Source of the DNA: Trichomonas tenax | Taxonomy: Eukaryota; Parabasalia; Trichomonadida; Trichomonadidae | Reading direction: 5' to 3' | Length of the DNA: 64,000 nt | Assembly: GCA_023091735.1 (NCBI GenBank) | Contig: JALKBU010000026.1 | Location: forward strand, 1 to 64,000 | Shown here: positions 45,343-56,304 of the stretch, one piece after another | Numbering within the stretch: the stretch's first letter is position 1 | How the letters are laid out: every line of letters begins with the position of its first letter | The notes under the pieces: generated by a model | Told to the model about the DNA's origin: nothing | The model's database searches: none | The model's input: the letters and a program-made list of their open reading frames with translations, nothing else | Translations under genes and position numbers: made by a program

Positions 45343-46006
45343 GCAAGATGTAGTTATTATAATCTCCAAATTGAAACCGATATTGATATCTATCATCCTT
45401 TTCCTGTTGATCAGTTATTCCTTATGTTTTATATCTTTAATTATGTTTACATTTCTCCAAATGAATGAACAACAAATTGATATCATATTTGAATCATATT
45501 CAGAAACTTTCTAGCTTCAAAAGAACTACACATATGTCTTGTTGTTTCTGTTGTATTATTTAAAAGCATGTCAATTCAGCTGAATGGAATTAAACACTTT
45601 TTAGAATTTTTCAAGCATCAAACGTATTAAAAGATGATAGAAAGATGATTTGATGCCTATAACTTAATTAGCATTTATTAGCTTGGAAATTCTTAGCTTT
45701 GATATTAATTAGAAAGCTAAAAATGCAAAATATCATATTTCCAAATAAAAAAATTCTTTCAAAAGTGAAGGAGTGGAGTTACTTTTGTAACTTTTTTTTT
45801 AATCGTTATGCCTTGAATTTTGAGCTCAAATTCTCCTTAGGTTTTTCACTTTGAAATGATAATAAAAAATTAACCATATAAACATTATCGAAAATGCACG
45901 CCAATAACCAAATTTTAGAAATTAAAAAAAAATCGCGCGGGAGGGCAGCAATCACCGAACCAAAATAATTGAGCAAAAATAAAATATGTCTATTTTTTCT
46001 CTTCTT
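45343..46006. other. Intergenic, AT-rich
   Basis: No gene. A G+C-rich word AATCGCGCGGGAGGGCAGC at ~45931-45949 lies downstream of the hAT remnant. Confidence 0.45.
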
Positions 46007-46440
46007 CTATCTTTCCCTCTTCCTTTCCTCTTCTTTCATTTCATTCATTTCAACACTCATCATTTCCTCAAACTCCCTGAAACTTGTTGCAATTCCATAA
46101 AATTTCAGAAGAATTCTAGCTTTCAGCAAATCCTCACCAGTCTTTTGATTGCCTTTATTCCTTAAACGCGAAATAATCCGCTCCATATCAGCTTCCGAAG
46201 GAGGAATCGATAGTGCCCATTGTCCTAATTCTTTCAGGGCAATCGCACTATCATCTGGGCCGTTCCAATAAGTCAAATCATTCTTGTTAATGCCTGCAAT
46301 ATTTTTCATCACACTTTCCCTAATATTTTTAAGACACCCAATATAATAGCCCCCTTTTCGCAAAGATTCCCCCTTATATAAATGAATAAAATAAAATTGG
46401 TTTATTAGTGACAGTAATAATAATTCAGTAAGTTATACAA
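46007..46440 (-). pseudogene. hAT-family transposase C-terminal remnant
   Basis: The frame is open from ~46440 (LLLSLINQFYFIHLYKGE) to TAG 46007 but has no ATG at its start. The region TYWNGPDDSAIALKELGQW then ALSIPPSEADMERIISRLR resembles the hAT dimerisation domain (W...L..la..iLsip.s.a..ER.FS). The catalytic DDE core and zinc finger are absent. The tail is Glu/Lys-rich (MNEMKEEERKRER). No inverted repeats were found nearby. Confidence 0.55.
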
Positions 46441-46996
46441 TTTAAAATTCAGTGAAAGTCAATATTCAATGAGAAAAAACGAATTATTTAAAAATACGTT
46501 AATAAAATCCAAAACCAGCCGCCAATGGTTTCGAAAGCTCAGTCAACCAAACACTCTACATTTTACATGGTTATAAAAAATCGATTTTTAGTGGGGGATA
46601 ACATTATTGACTTCATCTGATTTGCAGAAACCGTTAGTATTTTTAATGGAAGTCTCCATTTGATGAAAGGGTTCTCTTTGTATTCCATCAAATTTTAAGG
46701 ACCAGACTTCTATACCAGATCATTGTTGACCAGAAACTCAACTTCACTCTTAATATTGATATTGTTATTTCTTTGACCTACCTTAAAAAGAAGCATACAA
46801 TCCATTTCTCCCATGACTTTAGTCTTAATGTTGTTATATAAATTGTTGTTTTAATAAAAATACACCCTAAAAATAGATTTTTTATATTTCAAGGTTGAAA
46901 ACTGTGGTTGAATTTAAAATTCTCAAAATTCAATGTATAACGATTTATATATATGTCATGTAAAAAATATTTGTCGTGTAAAATAATAATACATTG
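46441..46996. other. Intergenic, AT-rich
   Basis: No feature recognised. Confidence 0.5.
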
Positions 46997-47002
46997 TCAT
47001 TT
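46997..47002 (+). promoter_or_regulatory. Initiator of the beta-propeller gene
   Basis: TCATTT with +1 at 46999 lies 7 nt before the ATG at 47006. It rules out the TTG-initiated longer frame. Confidence 0.6.
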
Positions 47003-47005
47003 TTG

Positions 47006-47962
47006 ATGTTTTTTGGATTTAATGCAAAGATCATTGGGCCAAAAGAGAACAAACTGGTCCCAGATGACTTCACCGGCCAGCTAGACGGAGTTGTGTCGAA
47101 TGGAACGCATCTTGCTCTTTTATGCAGCAGCACAAAATCTATCTTTTTAATTTCGTTTGAAAAACATGATTGGAAGCGTATAAACGTTCCAGCACCAGAA
47201 GGACAGAAGATTCAATTTAGAAATATCCTCTGGTTCGATAATAATACCAAAATTATTGCAATTCTTCGAAGCGCGATTTATATTTTCGATGTTGAAACGC
47301 AAAACCTCATTGCAAAGAATGGAATTGAGAATGAAAACAGCTTTTATGTTGATGCAATCGCTCAAAATGATTTGATATTCGTTTTACACAGCCAAAACAC
47401 GTTAAGAATATTCAACGCTAACCTTGAAAAGGTCAGAGATCACGAATTGTACGCAGAACCGTCTTCGTTTTGCATCCATGAAAATATTTTCACAATTGGT
47501 TATAAAAACGGAAAAGTGATGATGTATGTGAACAACGAAGAGTTCAATAAGATCCACGATTTCAGGGCCACATCTTCTGCTGTCGAATTCGTTCAAATGG
47601 ATCAAAATCAATTATTTGTCTCTTCGAGAAGTGATAATGTGCTGTGGAACAAGAATTTGGTCCCAACCTGTTCCATTAAGTCATCTGCAATGTATGTTTA
47701 TCCTGATCCAACAAATACTTATGGAATTTCTGTTCATCAAGGAAAATTATATTTCCACGCTCTTAAGAAGGGCCCAAAAGCAGATACTTCAATTGCTGTT
47801 GTAAACATTGACCGTGACATTCAAAGAGAATCAGATAGAAATGACATTGATCCAAGATTAAGAGAAAAACCAGTCATTGAATGGGTCAATGAAAACCAAT
47901 TGAGAGTTGTCTTTGTTGGCTCAAGATCCGTTTGTGTTATATTATTTGAGCGCCAAATATAA
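47006..47962 (+). CDS. Beta-propeller (WD40-like) protein of unknown function, 318 aa
   Basis: Intact from ATG 47006 to TAA 47962. The sequence shows regular four-strand units of ~40 residues (SNGTHLALLCSSTKSIFLIS, NTKIIAILRSAIYIFDVETQ, DLIFVLHSQNTLRIFNANLE, NIFTIGYKNGKVMMYVNNEE, NQLRVVFVGSRSVCVILFE). This supports a six- to seven-bladed propeller without canonical WD dipeptides. No other domain, signal peptide or membrane segment is present. Codons are richer in G and C than in neighbouring remnants. It probably scaffolds a complex, but no partner can be named. Confidence 0.75.
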   Translation: MFFGFNAKIIGPKENKLVPDDFTGQLDGVVSNGTHLALLCSSTKSIFLISFEKHDWKRINVPAPEGQKIQFRNILWFDNNTKIIAILRSAIYIFDVETQNLIAKNGIENENSFYVDAIAQNDLIFVLHSQNTLRIFNANLEKVRDHELYAEPSSFCIHENIFTIGYKNGKVMMYVNNEEFNKIHDFRATSSAVEFVQMDQNQLFVSSRSDNVLWNKNLVPTCSIKSSAMYVYPDPTNTYGISVHQGKLYFHALKKGPKADTSIAVVNIDRDIQRESDRNDIDPRLREKPVIEWVNENQLRVVFVGSRSVCVILFERQI

Positions 47963-48495
47963 AGTGTTAAATATTTTTTTTTTTTCAAAACATTATATGT
48001 TTTATCTTAATGCATTCTGATTACATTATATTTAGAAAAATTTGAATATTGCTAAATAAGTCATTGTTTCAAACATGAATTTTAATTTCAAGAATATAAA
48101 AATATATATCGAAATTTTGATTTAATTATGAATTTATAATCTATTCATAATATGAACCCCACCCTATTATTTTGTTATTAGTTAAATAATAATGCCGGCG
48201 ATAAATGTAAAAAATGAGTACATTTTGCAAGTTTTAGTTTCATTGTGAGAAATATATTTTTATAAAATTTGGTTTTATATGATGTATATATAGAGTAGAT
48301 GATAAATTCAAGGTTTATTTCAATTTTTACAACGGTTTTATGAAAGATAAAATGTTGTATAAAAAAAAGTTCGTTTAATGTCAATGGGAAAGAAAAACAT
48401 TATAATTTCAAATTTTTAAAACTCAAAATTAAAAATAAATGTAGACACGAATTAGTATAAACAGTAAAAATAAAAAAGATCGTAATATGTATAGC
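47963..48495. other. Intergenic, AT-rich
   Basis: No feature recognised. Confidence 0.5.
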
Positions 48496-49527
48496 TTACA
48501 ATATGGAGCTTCTGATGGCGTTAGAATAAGAACATGGTTGCAGTCGAGTTCTTGGAAGAGATCCAATCGGCTGCGCATTATTATCGATCGAGACTCTTCT
48601 GAACGATATCTGTCCACCGCGAGCAAGATCCTCTATGAGAATTGGATTTTGGCGTTGTCTTCCTAGTTGTTGTGATTGAGCAAACTTCTTAGAAATCTTG
48701 TTCCTTGCGGGCTGAGATTCTATCGTTCTAAGCATCATCGAAATGTAACGTGCATTTGCTCTCTGTGAAGGGTCTTGAACCAAAGTTTTTGTGATTAAAG
48801 CAAAAATACTTGGATGTGTTGTCGGTGGAAGAATGTATTGGCATTTAATGATCAAGTTGACGAGCTTGATTTGGTTTGTGCTGATAAATGGATACTGTGA
48901 GCATGTCATATAAAATGTAATGATTCCAAGGCACCATGCGTCCTTTGCGAATACGTTTCCTGTGTTAAACTGCAAAAACTCGGGCGGGAAATAGTTCAAT
49001 ACACCAGTATCGAGTTTTTCGATTTTTCTCGCCATGTTGTCCGTGGAGAAGTCAAAATACGATAATTTTGGAATCATAGAGAAATCGAAGCACACCGCGC
49101 GGGGTTCTAAGTTACCGTGCGCGACGTGATTCATATGCATTATAGTGAGTGCGTCGGCAATCGCCTTCGAAATTCTTAATACTTCGTTGTCGTTGAGTCT
49201 TCCACTTGTCGCTAAGTATTCATCGAGGTTTAAAGCTGAAAAATCTTCTGTAATTAAGTACAATAATTCCGCGTTTACGAATTCTATTGGATTTACGATA
49301 TTTATATGATGCAATTTCGACAGTGCTTCAAGTTTTGCAACAGTTTCGTCGAGAATGTTGTACTTTATCAGTCGATCTCGATTGAATAAATAACATAAAA
49401 CGATATTTCCGTCCATATTGCGCACCCTGCATATGATGTGCGTGACGAACGACCGCACAGTGCTGTAATACACGTATGTACCAATTGTCGGCGGAATTAA
49501 TATCGACGATAGAGAATCAAGCATCAT
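48496..49527 (-). CDS. Protein pseudokinase, 343 aa
   Basis: The start is set at the double ATG 49522-49527; the longer frame would need TTG. The kinase fold is clear: N-lobe (~10-100), hinge-like YLITEDF, catalytic-loop position HGNLEP (137-142), DFG position FDFST (D159-F160-S161), APE position FPPEF, and a late helix FALITKTLVQDPSQRANAR. The VAIK lysine is replaced (IVLCYLF, no Lys), the HRD aspartate is Asn (N139), and DFG is DFS. Three catalytic positions are lost while the frame is open and codons are G+C-rich, so it is a maintained pseudokinase, not a decaying gene. A Ser/Arg-rich ~80-residue tail follows. A scaffold or allosteric role is inferred. Confidence 0.85.
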   Translation of the reverse strand: MMLDSLSSILIPPTIGTYVYYSTVRSFVTHIICRVRNMDGNIVLCYLFNRDRLIKYNILDETVAKLEALSKLHHINIVNPIEFVNAELLYLITEDFSALNLDEYLATSGRLNDNEVLRISKAIADALTIMHMNHVAHGNLEPRAVCFDFSMIPKLSYFDFSTDNMARKIEKLDTGVLNYFPPEFLQFNTGNVFAKDAWCLGIITFYMTCSQYPFISTNQIKLVNLIIKCQYILPPTTHPSIFALITKTLVQDPSQRANARYISMMLRTIESQPARNKISKKFAQSQQLGRQRQNPILIEDLARGGQISFRRVSIDNNAQPIGSLPRTRLQPCSYSNAIRSSIL

Positions 49528-51383
49528 TTTTGATTTTCTTTCGTTTCGTTTACAACTTTTCAATTTCGTACATCTTGGCAATTTATTTATCTATTGTTGA
49601 CGAACATATTCTATTCAGTTTACAATTATATAATTAATTTAATTAAATTTTACAAGTAAAGAATTAATTTACAAGTATTGAATATAATTTTATTTTTACA
49701 AACTATCATATTAATTATGTTTGTAATTGCGAATTTCACAGGCTATTTATTTCAATAGATGTAAAATAATTTAAGTCTGTTATGCTGCTTATATATGTGA
49801 TATCGTGATTTTGAAGTTATTTTGGCAAATCATACGATTATATTTTATTCAATAATTTGTGAGATTTAACAAAATTGAGATAAATAAAAATGCTCAACAA
49901 ATAGCATCACTCTATTGCAATAAATTTAATGTCAAAGTTTTAATTTTTTTTGTCAAACCAAAACTTTTTTTATCATTTGATTGGATTTTTTTTAAACAAG
50001 CTTTGCTAATTTGACACATTAATCTTTCGCATATTTTATCGCTATCCATCTAAAAACTAGGGCTCAAATACATAAATATGTTTTCATTTTTTGACTTATT
50101 TGCAGCTTGGACTTGCAACTTCAGCAATATACTTATGATTGATATGGAAGTATATTGCTGAAGCCCCTAAGGAATGTTTACTTTATTCTTCATTTGATAT
50201 ATTCAAAATCTAGTATTTTACTATGAAGGTTTTTGCATTTTAGCAATAATCCATGCATGATTACTGAGAGTATACTCCTTGTCTTCTAATTCCAAATTAA
50301 TTTTTGATCTGAAAAATTTGGAGTTAGAATCAAATCTCTATACAAATTGCATACACGCAAATGATATATGCGAATACATAAACAGAATAGTGTCATATTC
50401 GTTCCTTGACAGAAAAATAATCGCAAATAAAGAATTTAGAAAGGTGTTTATGTAATTTTGTCCTGGGATATATATTGCATTGCCCAAATGGAGCAACTTT
50501 TTAAATCATAAATTGGATATTCAACCCAAACAAATTTTCTTTATTTTGAGTTACTACAGAAATGGCGTTATATATCAATTAATTATTTTTATTTTCGGTA
50601 TAAACAGTATCATATCAATGAATTATGGCTTTACGCCCATTTGATTAAAAACAAATTCATAAAAATCTCATATTTATTCCAAATCATCGGTATTTTTATA
50701 ATCGATAGATGATATAGTATCAAAATATACCATAATTCTCATATATTTCGCATAAAAATGACGCTATTCTTTGATATTCACTTCCACAAAACGCTTATTT
50801 TGCATTTACCGATATATATATCATATATAAAGCTTATGTATTTAATATTTAACTGAATTAATATTGAATTAAACCATTGATATCAATTAAATTTAAAGAT
50901 GTCCTTTTAACGATGCATATTAAGGATTTTAAATATATATTTGCAAAGAGCCTGTAATTTTATTTCTTCTTAAATCTACAGAAGTGCTTAGAAACAATCC
51001 AAAGAACGAGATAATTAAATTTATTTTTCGAATAAATATCTAAATTCAAAAATTCAATGTGCTTATATTTTATTTCATTAGATATAATATTATTTTGGGT
51101 TTACAGCGCTTCAAAATAAACTTCATTTTTAGATTTGTGAACTTCAGAATTTTTTTTTAAAATTCTCGATTGTATCTATGAAAATATTCTTTACTGATCA
51201 TTTATTTAACATCTTTTTGGCATTTTATGTTGTGAATAATCACAAAATATCCCATTTTCAGTGATATTCGATTTCAATTTTAGTGATTTCTTGGTTTTTG
51301 AGATCTATATAATGCATATATTGATATTATTTAGAATATGTAATTGTGAGAGAATTGTATACCTCAGAAAACACAAAATAATA
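49528..51383. other. Intergenic, AT-rich
   Basis: 1.9 kb without a gene; it holds the small perfect hairpin at 50119-50163. Confidence 0.5.
50119..50163. repeat. Perfect 15-bp inverted repeat with 15-nt loop
   Basis: CTTCAGCAATATACT (50119-50133) is exactly complementary to 50149-50163. No T-run follows, so it is not obviously a terminator. Confidence 0.75.
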
Positions 51384-52301
51384 ATGAATGCAGAAGAAAT
51401 CGATTTTCTGAAGTCTCACGAGATAGATTGCCTTGAACTCATTAGTCAGGGCGCCTTTGGAAGCATCGTTAAAGTGTATTCCACAAAATATAAAGCGAAT
51501 TTCGCTTTAAAGAATATTCCAAAGAAAATATTCAAGCAGTGTGAAGTTGATTGCTTGATGGCCATTGATGAGCCTTTAATAGTGAGGCTCTACGAGTATT
51601 TCATGTTCAAAGACAATATTTACATGTTAATAGAGCTATGCAATTTGGTTCTCGAGAAAATGATTGAAAACAAGTCCAAACAGATGAACAAAAGTACAAT
51701 GCAGAAGCTTTTGAATGATGTTGTTCGCTGTGTAAAGGTCTGCCACGATCACGGTATTGCTCAATGCGATATCAAGCCTTCCAACTTCTTAAATGACCAA
51801 TATAGAATGGTTAAAATCTGCGATTTCGGCCTTTCCATTCTTAATACTAACTCTCAGACCTCAATTTTCCACTTTAAAGGAACAATCAATTTTATGGCTC
51901 CAGAGTTGTTCAAAATCAATAATTTCAATCCCATTGTTACCGACGTTTGGTCTGTTGGCGTAAAGATGTATTATATTGCAACATAAATTTATCCATTGCA
52001 GGGAAGAGATGCGATAGAGAAAGGATATTACAACGAAGACAAAGTCAAGGATTTACTCCTCAGAGACTTAATAGGAAGATGTTTGGAGTCAAATCCTAAC
52101 AACAGAGCCAGTTTAAATGAGATTTTATCTCATCCTTATTTCGAAAAGAAGTTTTCCGAGAAATCAATATCCTTATGCAACAACACATTCAAAGGAGCCT
52201 CTTCTTATGTGAGCAACTTGAGAAAGAACAGATCTCATTCATTATTTTCTGTTTCAAGTATGACAAGGGTTCATTTACCTGTCAATAAGTCAACCGACTA
52301 A
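51384..52301 (+). pseudogene. Ser/Thr protein kinase with catalytic residues intact but one in-frame TAA
   Basis: ATG at 51384 (MNAEEIDFLKSHEID). The Gly loop is SQGAFGSI (~22-29), the VAIK-type lysine is in FALKNI (K43), catalytic-loop AQCDIKPSN has D129, DFG is CDFGLS (D147), and APE is MAPEL. In the alphaF region VTDVWSVGVKMYYIAT is followed by TAA (51984-51986, codon 201). Then, in the same frame, IYPLQGRDAIEKGYYNED and LIGRCLESNPNNRASLNEIL supply the rest of the C-lobe to TAA 52301, where the family usually has Gly at the stop position. A truncated product would lack helices G-I. Readthrough would give a complete, probably active 305-residue kinase. Confidence 0.8.
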
Positions 52302-52804
52302 TTTTTTGTATGTTATTATATCGTAAAGATACTATATTATCGTTAAAAAACTTTTCATAATCGCATCATAATGAAACAATTTTCTGAATATGAAAATGTC
52401 TAAAATTTTTTTGAGAATCTCTTTGTTATTGAAAACATAAAATTCCTAAAGACTTGAAAAAGTACTTCAGAGGAACATAAATTATTTACTGCATTCACAG
52501 TTTAATTTGAATTAAAAGAAATTCTAATTTCTTTCAAAAATATGTGAAAATTTTCCATCATGCGTTTTGGATTTATTGGAAATTTCAAGAGGATTTAAAC
52601 ATCAATGAAAATTAAAATATATATCTGAATGATAGAGAATTTTGGTTTGCAGGAAATTCGATTTTCCAATGAGCAAATTTGCAGTTGGATAATATGGAAA
52701 TCAGCATTTTGATTGATAGAACTTTGTTTAATATCAGTTTTATGGAAAATCATAGTGCCATTTGTATTAAAATGTTTCTAATATGATCGGAAACAATAAT
52801 TGAA
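52302..52804. other. Intergenic, AT-rich
   Basis: No feature recognised. Confidence 0.5.
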
Positions 52805-53482
52805 TTAAATCATATTTAAAGGATCAACTTCAAAGTACAATGTGCAGTTGTTCAAACTAAAACAAGATAACTTAACGTTTATAGTTCCAGAAGGATTATT
52901 CATAAATCTAAAAAATGCTTTTCCTGTTTCACAAGAACATTTCATGACGCTTATTTGCGTCATGTTATTCTCCCCTCCATGAAAATGTATTGTATCAAAA
53001 TCTGCAGAGGTATTTGATTCACTCATTCCTAATTACCTCTTCACGTGTGTAACCAAATCGGAATCACACTTTGCAAAGGACGAAAGAATATGATAATTTC
53101 GTTTATTAGATGAAACTTGAACATGGCTCTGATGAGAATATTTGCTATTTGTTAGTAAACAACAAGATGAAATAACTTTGTTTTCAATAAATTCGCCATA
53201 ATCTCCAAATAAAATTGCGGCTCCTGAATTATTGCTCCTCACACAATGGATGAACGTACATTCATCAATAAGCATCTGCGTATTAGTATATGATGAGATA
53301 GATATCGCACTTCCAGATTGAATTTCATTAAAGAGGACATTTTTAACTAAATATTTACCTGAAGATAATCCTCTTGTGTTTGTTTGGTTTGATGAAATTG
53401 TAGATGCTGGACTTCCATCAAACCAACGACTCCACGCGTCATCTAAAAATTCAATTTTCTATTTGTCAATTTTTAACCGCTG
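52805..53482 (-). pseudogene. Pmp-like beta-helix surface protein fragment with two in-frame stops
   Basis: The frame reads KIEFLDDAWSRWFDGSPAS and on through KYLVKNVLFNEIQSGSAISI, MLIDECTFIHCVRSNNSGAA, ILFGDYGEFIENKVISSCC. It then meets TAA at 53033-53035 and continues in phase (MSESNTSADFDTIHFHGGEN, NVKLSCFSLNNCTLYF) to TAA 52805. An in-frame TAG lies just upstream at ~53467. The SGAAI motif and Cys-rich rungs place it with the other Pmp-like remnants. There is no signal peptide or anchor. Confidence 0.6.
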
Positions 53483-53689
53483 CCTGAGTCCAAAAAAAAG
53501 AGTGAAAAGAAAAAATATATTTTAATTGAATATTCAAAAGTTCATAGTATCTTACCAGATGTGAAATTCATAGAAGCAATTCATATATGTGATGAGATTC
53601 CAGCTGAAAGAACTGCCAATTGAAGTTCTGTTGATTGAATTTAAATTGAGATGTTCGATACTTTCTAAGAGATATTTAAGTTAATTGAA

Positions 53690-53763
53690 AGCGATGTGGA
53701 ACAGTTTGTTTAGTTCGTAAGGCTCATAACCTTAAGGTTGCACGTTCGAATCGTGTCATCGCT
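53690..53763 (+). tRNA. tRNA-Met (CAT), probably elongator
   Basis: The 74-nt cloverleaf is complete. Acceptor AGCGATG/CATCGCT has 7 pairs, the D stem is GAAC/GTTC, the anticodon stem TAAGG/CCTTA has loop CTCATAA (anticodon CAT), the variable loop is AGGTT, and the T arm is GCACG-TTCGAAT-CGTGT. CCA is not encoded. The 1-72 pair is A-T and the anticodon stem lacks the three G-C pairs of initiators, but loop CTCATAA is typical of elongator tRNA-Met. Confidence 0.93.
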
Positions 53764-53764
53764 C

Positions 53765-53770
53765 TTTTTT
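53765..53770 (+). terminator. Pol III T-run after tRNA-Met
   Basis: TTTTTT one base downstream of the tRNA 3' end, with a second T5 run following. Confidence 0.8.
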
Positions 53771-54269
53771 CCTTTTTCAAGGAAAGCTTGTTTTTGGAAA
53801 CTTTTATCAATATATATACAAAGCTTGGGCATGGACGCATTAATCTCTGTATGTAAAAAGGAATCAAAATTTTCTGCAAGTTATTCCTAAATTTTTGCAA
53901 ATGTCAATAAAAGGATCGAATTTATCGATATAGAAGTATTGATGATAGGAAATGTTTGTATTCTTAGTGTTTGCAGCATTCCTAAATCTTACAATTTTTT
54001 TCATCGATTTCATAAATGCATTAAAACTTTGCTGGAGATTCAGTATTCGGTGGACAAATAAGATGGTAATAAGATTGCCATTATCAGCTACGTTTGATTA
54101 ATCAAATTTGATCTCAAAATAGATTTCAGTCGAAATGTTGATGAATAAGAACTTATTGGATAGACTGAGATTTGGTGAGTTTGTGGATCAATGGGTAGAG
54201 ATCTGAAAGCCGAAAATGGCTAGTTAACGCATTATCTACGAAAATATTTACTCTATGAGGTCAATTGAT
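53771..54269. other. Intergenic, AT-rich
   Basis: No feature recognised. Confidence 0.45.
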
Positions 54270-54871
54270 TCAAGTCTGGAAAAAGCTGGAAGAAATTTTT
54301 GTTTTGATGACAAAATTTTTTTCTCCAGAATAATGTAATTGATTTGGAATTATTTTCGGCGGAAATGGATCCTGTTGGAAGAATTTATCATAACCATCCA
54401 TATATAAAATTCTATCAATATCATCTTTGATAAGAGGGCAAAGCTCTTTAAGCATTGGGAACCTCATTCCTCTCCTTTGATTTAATGTAGCATCCTTCGA
54501 ACTCTCCATTGAAACGACAGTTACACTCTGTATGATTCATTTGTTTCGAATATAATGATTAAATCTCTTTCAGTTGAATGCACTTCTACAGGAAGAGGAT
54601 TATTGCACAAAGGGCATAAACTGGCATCGTATGGAACTTTGAGTACATTTGCTGCAGCTTTAGCTATATCTCGCATCATAGGTCTTACAGATGAATAAGG
54701 AGATAATAGAAGATGAATAAAATCATTTCTCGAATATTCCGAAGAACTTGTTTCTTTTGGTTTCTGCAAATATATATATGAACAGAACATAATCATAGCA
54801 GCAAAAGATACCATTGATTTAATTAATTGAATTAATTCTTTGCTCTCTTTATCTTTCACAAATGCTTTCAT
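54270..54871 (-). pseudogene. Unknown protein split by one frameshift
   Basis: ATG 54869-54871 starts MKAFVKDKESKELIQLIKSM. The frame includes a Cys motif, SLCPLCNNPLPVEVH, and stops after NESYRV (54521). The next frame carries on at once (VTVVSMESSKDATLNQRRG) to TAG at 54270, with PMLKELCPLIKDDIDRILYM and FFQQDPFPPKIIPNQLHY. One base change would unite a ~200-residue protein. No family recognised. It could instead be two small genes, but the immediate handover favours a frameshifted single gene. Confidence 0.45.
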
Positions 54872-55753
54872 ATTAAAAACAAGATCTGAGACTGTGTAAA
54901 TTAAGAAACCAATTTCAAAAATATATTGATTAGGAATAAAGGAAATACAGATGTTGACAGAACAATATAATTATTGAAATTATCAAATGAGAAAACTAAT
55001 GGCAAAATTCCTACTAGTGGATAAATATATGACAATGTAATTGAAGAGCATAAGAATATCATAATATCTCAAGAAATGCAACATAATGATAAAAAACCTA
55101 ATTTGCTCACTTTGGTAAAAGCAAAGCAATAAACATACAAACCCAGATATTCTTTTATAAATATTCTGTTACGAAATCGTAAGGATAAGCATTATTATCA
55201 AAGCTGTGCAAACTGATATTGATTTAGAATTTTGAGGACCTCAAAATTAAATTCCAAAGTTATCAATTGCCAGAATGCAGATCCAATACCAGCATATGAT
55301 AATATCAGTTTACGTATGGGCGCAACACTTTAACCTTATTTTAAAAATCCTTCTCCGGCTAAAAATGCTTTTTATCATTGAAATGAATTATATTAATATT
55401 TTAAAATGATATGGTTAACAGCAATATAGATCTGAATAATATTATTATACATTTAGTTAGGCGTGGATCTTTTTCCATATCTTTGAAGTGTTAATTAGAA
55501 TGCTTGTTTTTAAGGCGGCAGAAGGAAGTGGAGGTTACATATATATAAAGTGTCACATCACTTGATTTGCCTATCCGAATATTCATTGATATTCCAAATG
55601 ACAACATATGGAGTATATTTTTGTTGTAAGCATATGGAGGATCACCTGGAAAAATATATGTTGCCTATTTCATAACACCAGTTGTAAACAAAGAATTCTT
55701 CACCTTGGAGATATTGATACGGCATTAAAGTTGCTAAAATTTGTATCAAAGCT
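54872..55753. other. Intergenic with tiny glycine-rich remnants
   Basis: Short plus-strand stretches AEGSGGYIYIKC (~55515-55550) and AYGGSPGKIYVAYFI (~55630-55675) sit in different frames. They look like debris of a Gly-rich beta-helix surface gene that continues in the next entry. Confidence 0.35.
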
Positions 55754-55972
55754 TTGACAGCCTTTATATTTTCTGATCATGGTAATAAACTATTCGAAAA
55801 ATCAATGTTCAGTAGTAATTCATGCCAAGTTTTATTTTCAATTAGTTTTTCAGGTCAAATAAATGTAAATGAATGCTATTTTGATGGAAATGTTTATCAG
55901 GAATTAAGTGCTGGAACAAATATCAACATTAAATCAACTACAACTATAAAGCCATTGTATTTATGCAACTAA
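55754..55972 (+). pseudogene. Pmp-like beta-helix fragment
   Basis: 73 codons with rung-like spacing (GNKLFEKSMFSSNSCQVLFS, INVNECYFDGNVYQEL). No ATG, signal or anchor. It belongs to the same remnant family as 52805-53482. Confidence 0.4.
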
Positions 55973-56304
55973 ACTCAACTTCATCCAGTTTTTTCTTGCG
56001 ATATTGATTTATTGAAAAATTGGAAATAAGATTTTCAATATTTTTGATAGGCTGTAATTAAATATTGTTAATGAGTTTTCTTAAACAAAACTAACTTCAA
56101 CCCTGAACCGAAGTTATTTAACAATGAAATGAATCTCTTTATAGCTTTGTATGTGTCAAAAAACGCCATTTTTGACAGAATATTTTTGACATGTAAAATC
56201 AAATTTGTGTATCAAAAAACAAATTGCTTTTTTAAGATGATTATCTGTCTTTGTGCATGTACAAAAGTATATTTTTTGTTTTATTTTTCCAAATTAATAA
56301 CTGG
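55973..56304. other. Intergenic, AT-rich
   Basis: Very AT-rich leader region of the DHHC-like gene. An in-frame ATG at 56257 would add a hydrophobic, low-complexity 16-residue extension and is not preferred. Confidence 0.45.

Noticed and set aside
51951..51992. In-frame GT...CAG segment spanning the kinase TAA as an intron
   Set aside because: The segment encodes residues that fit the kinase helix-F region, so removing it would damage the domain.
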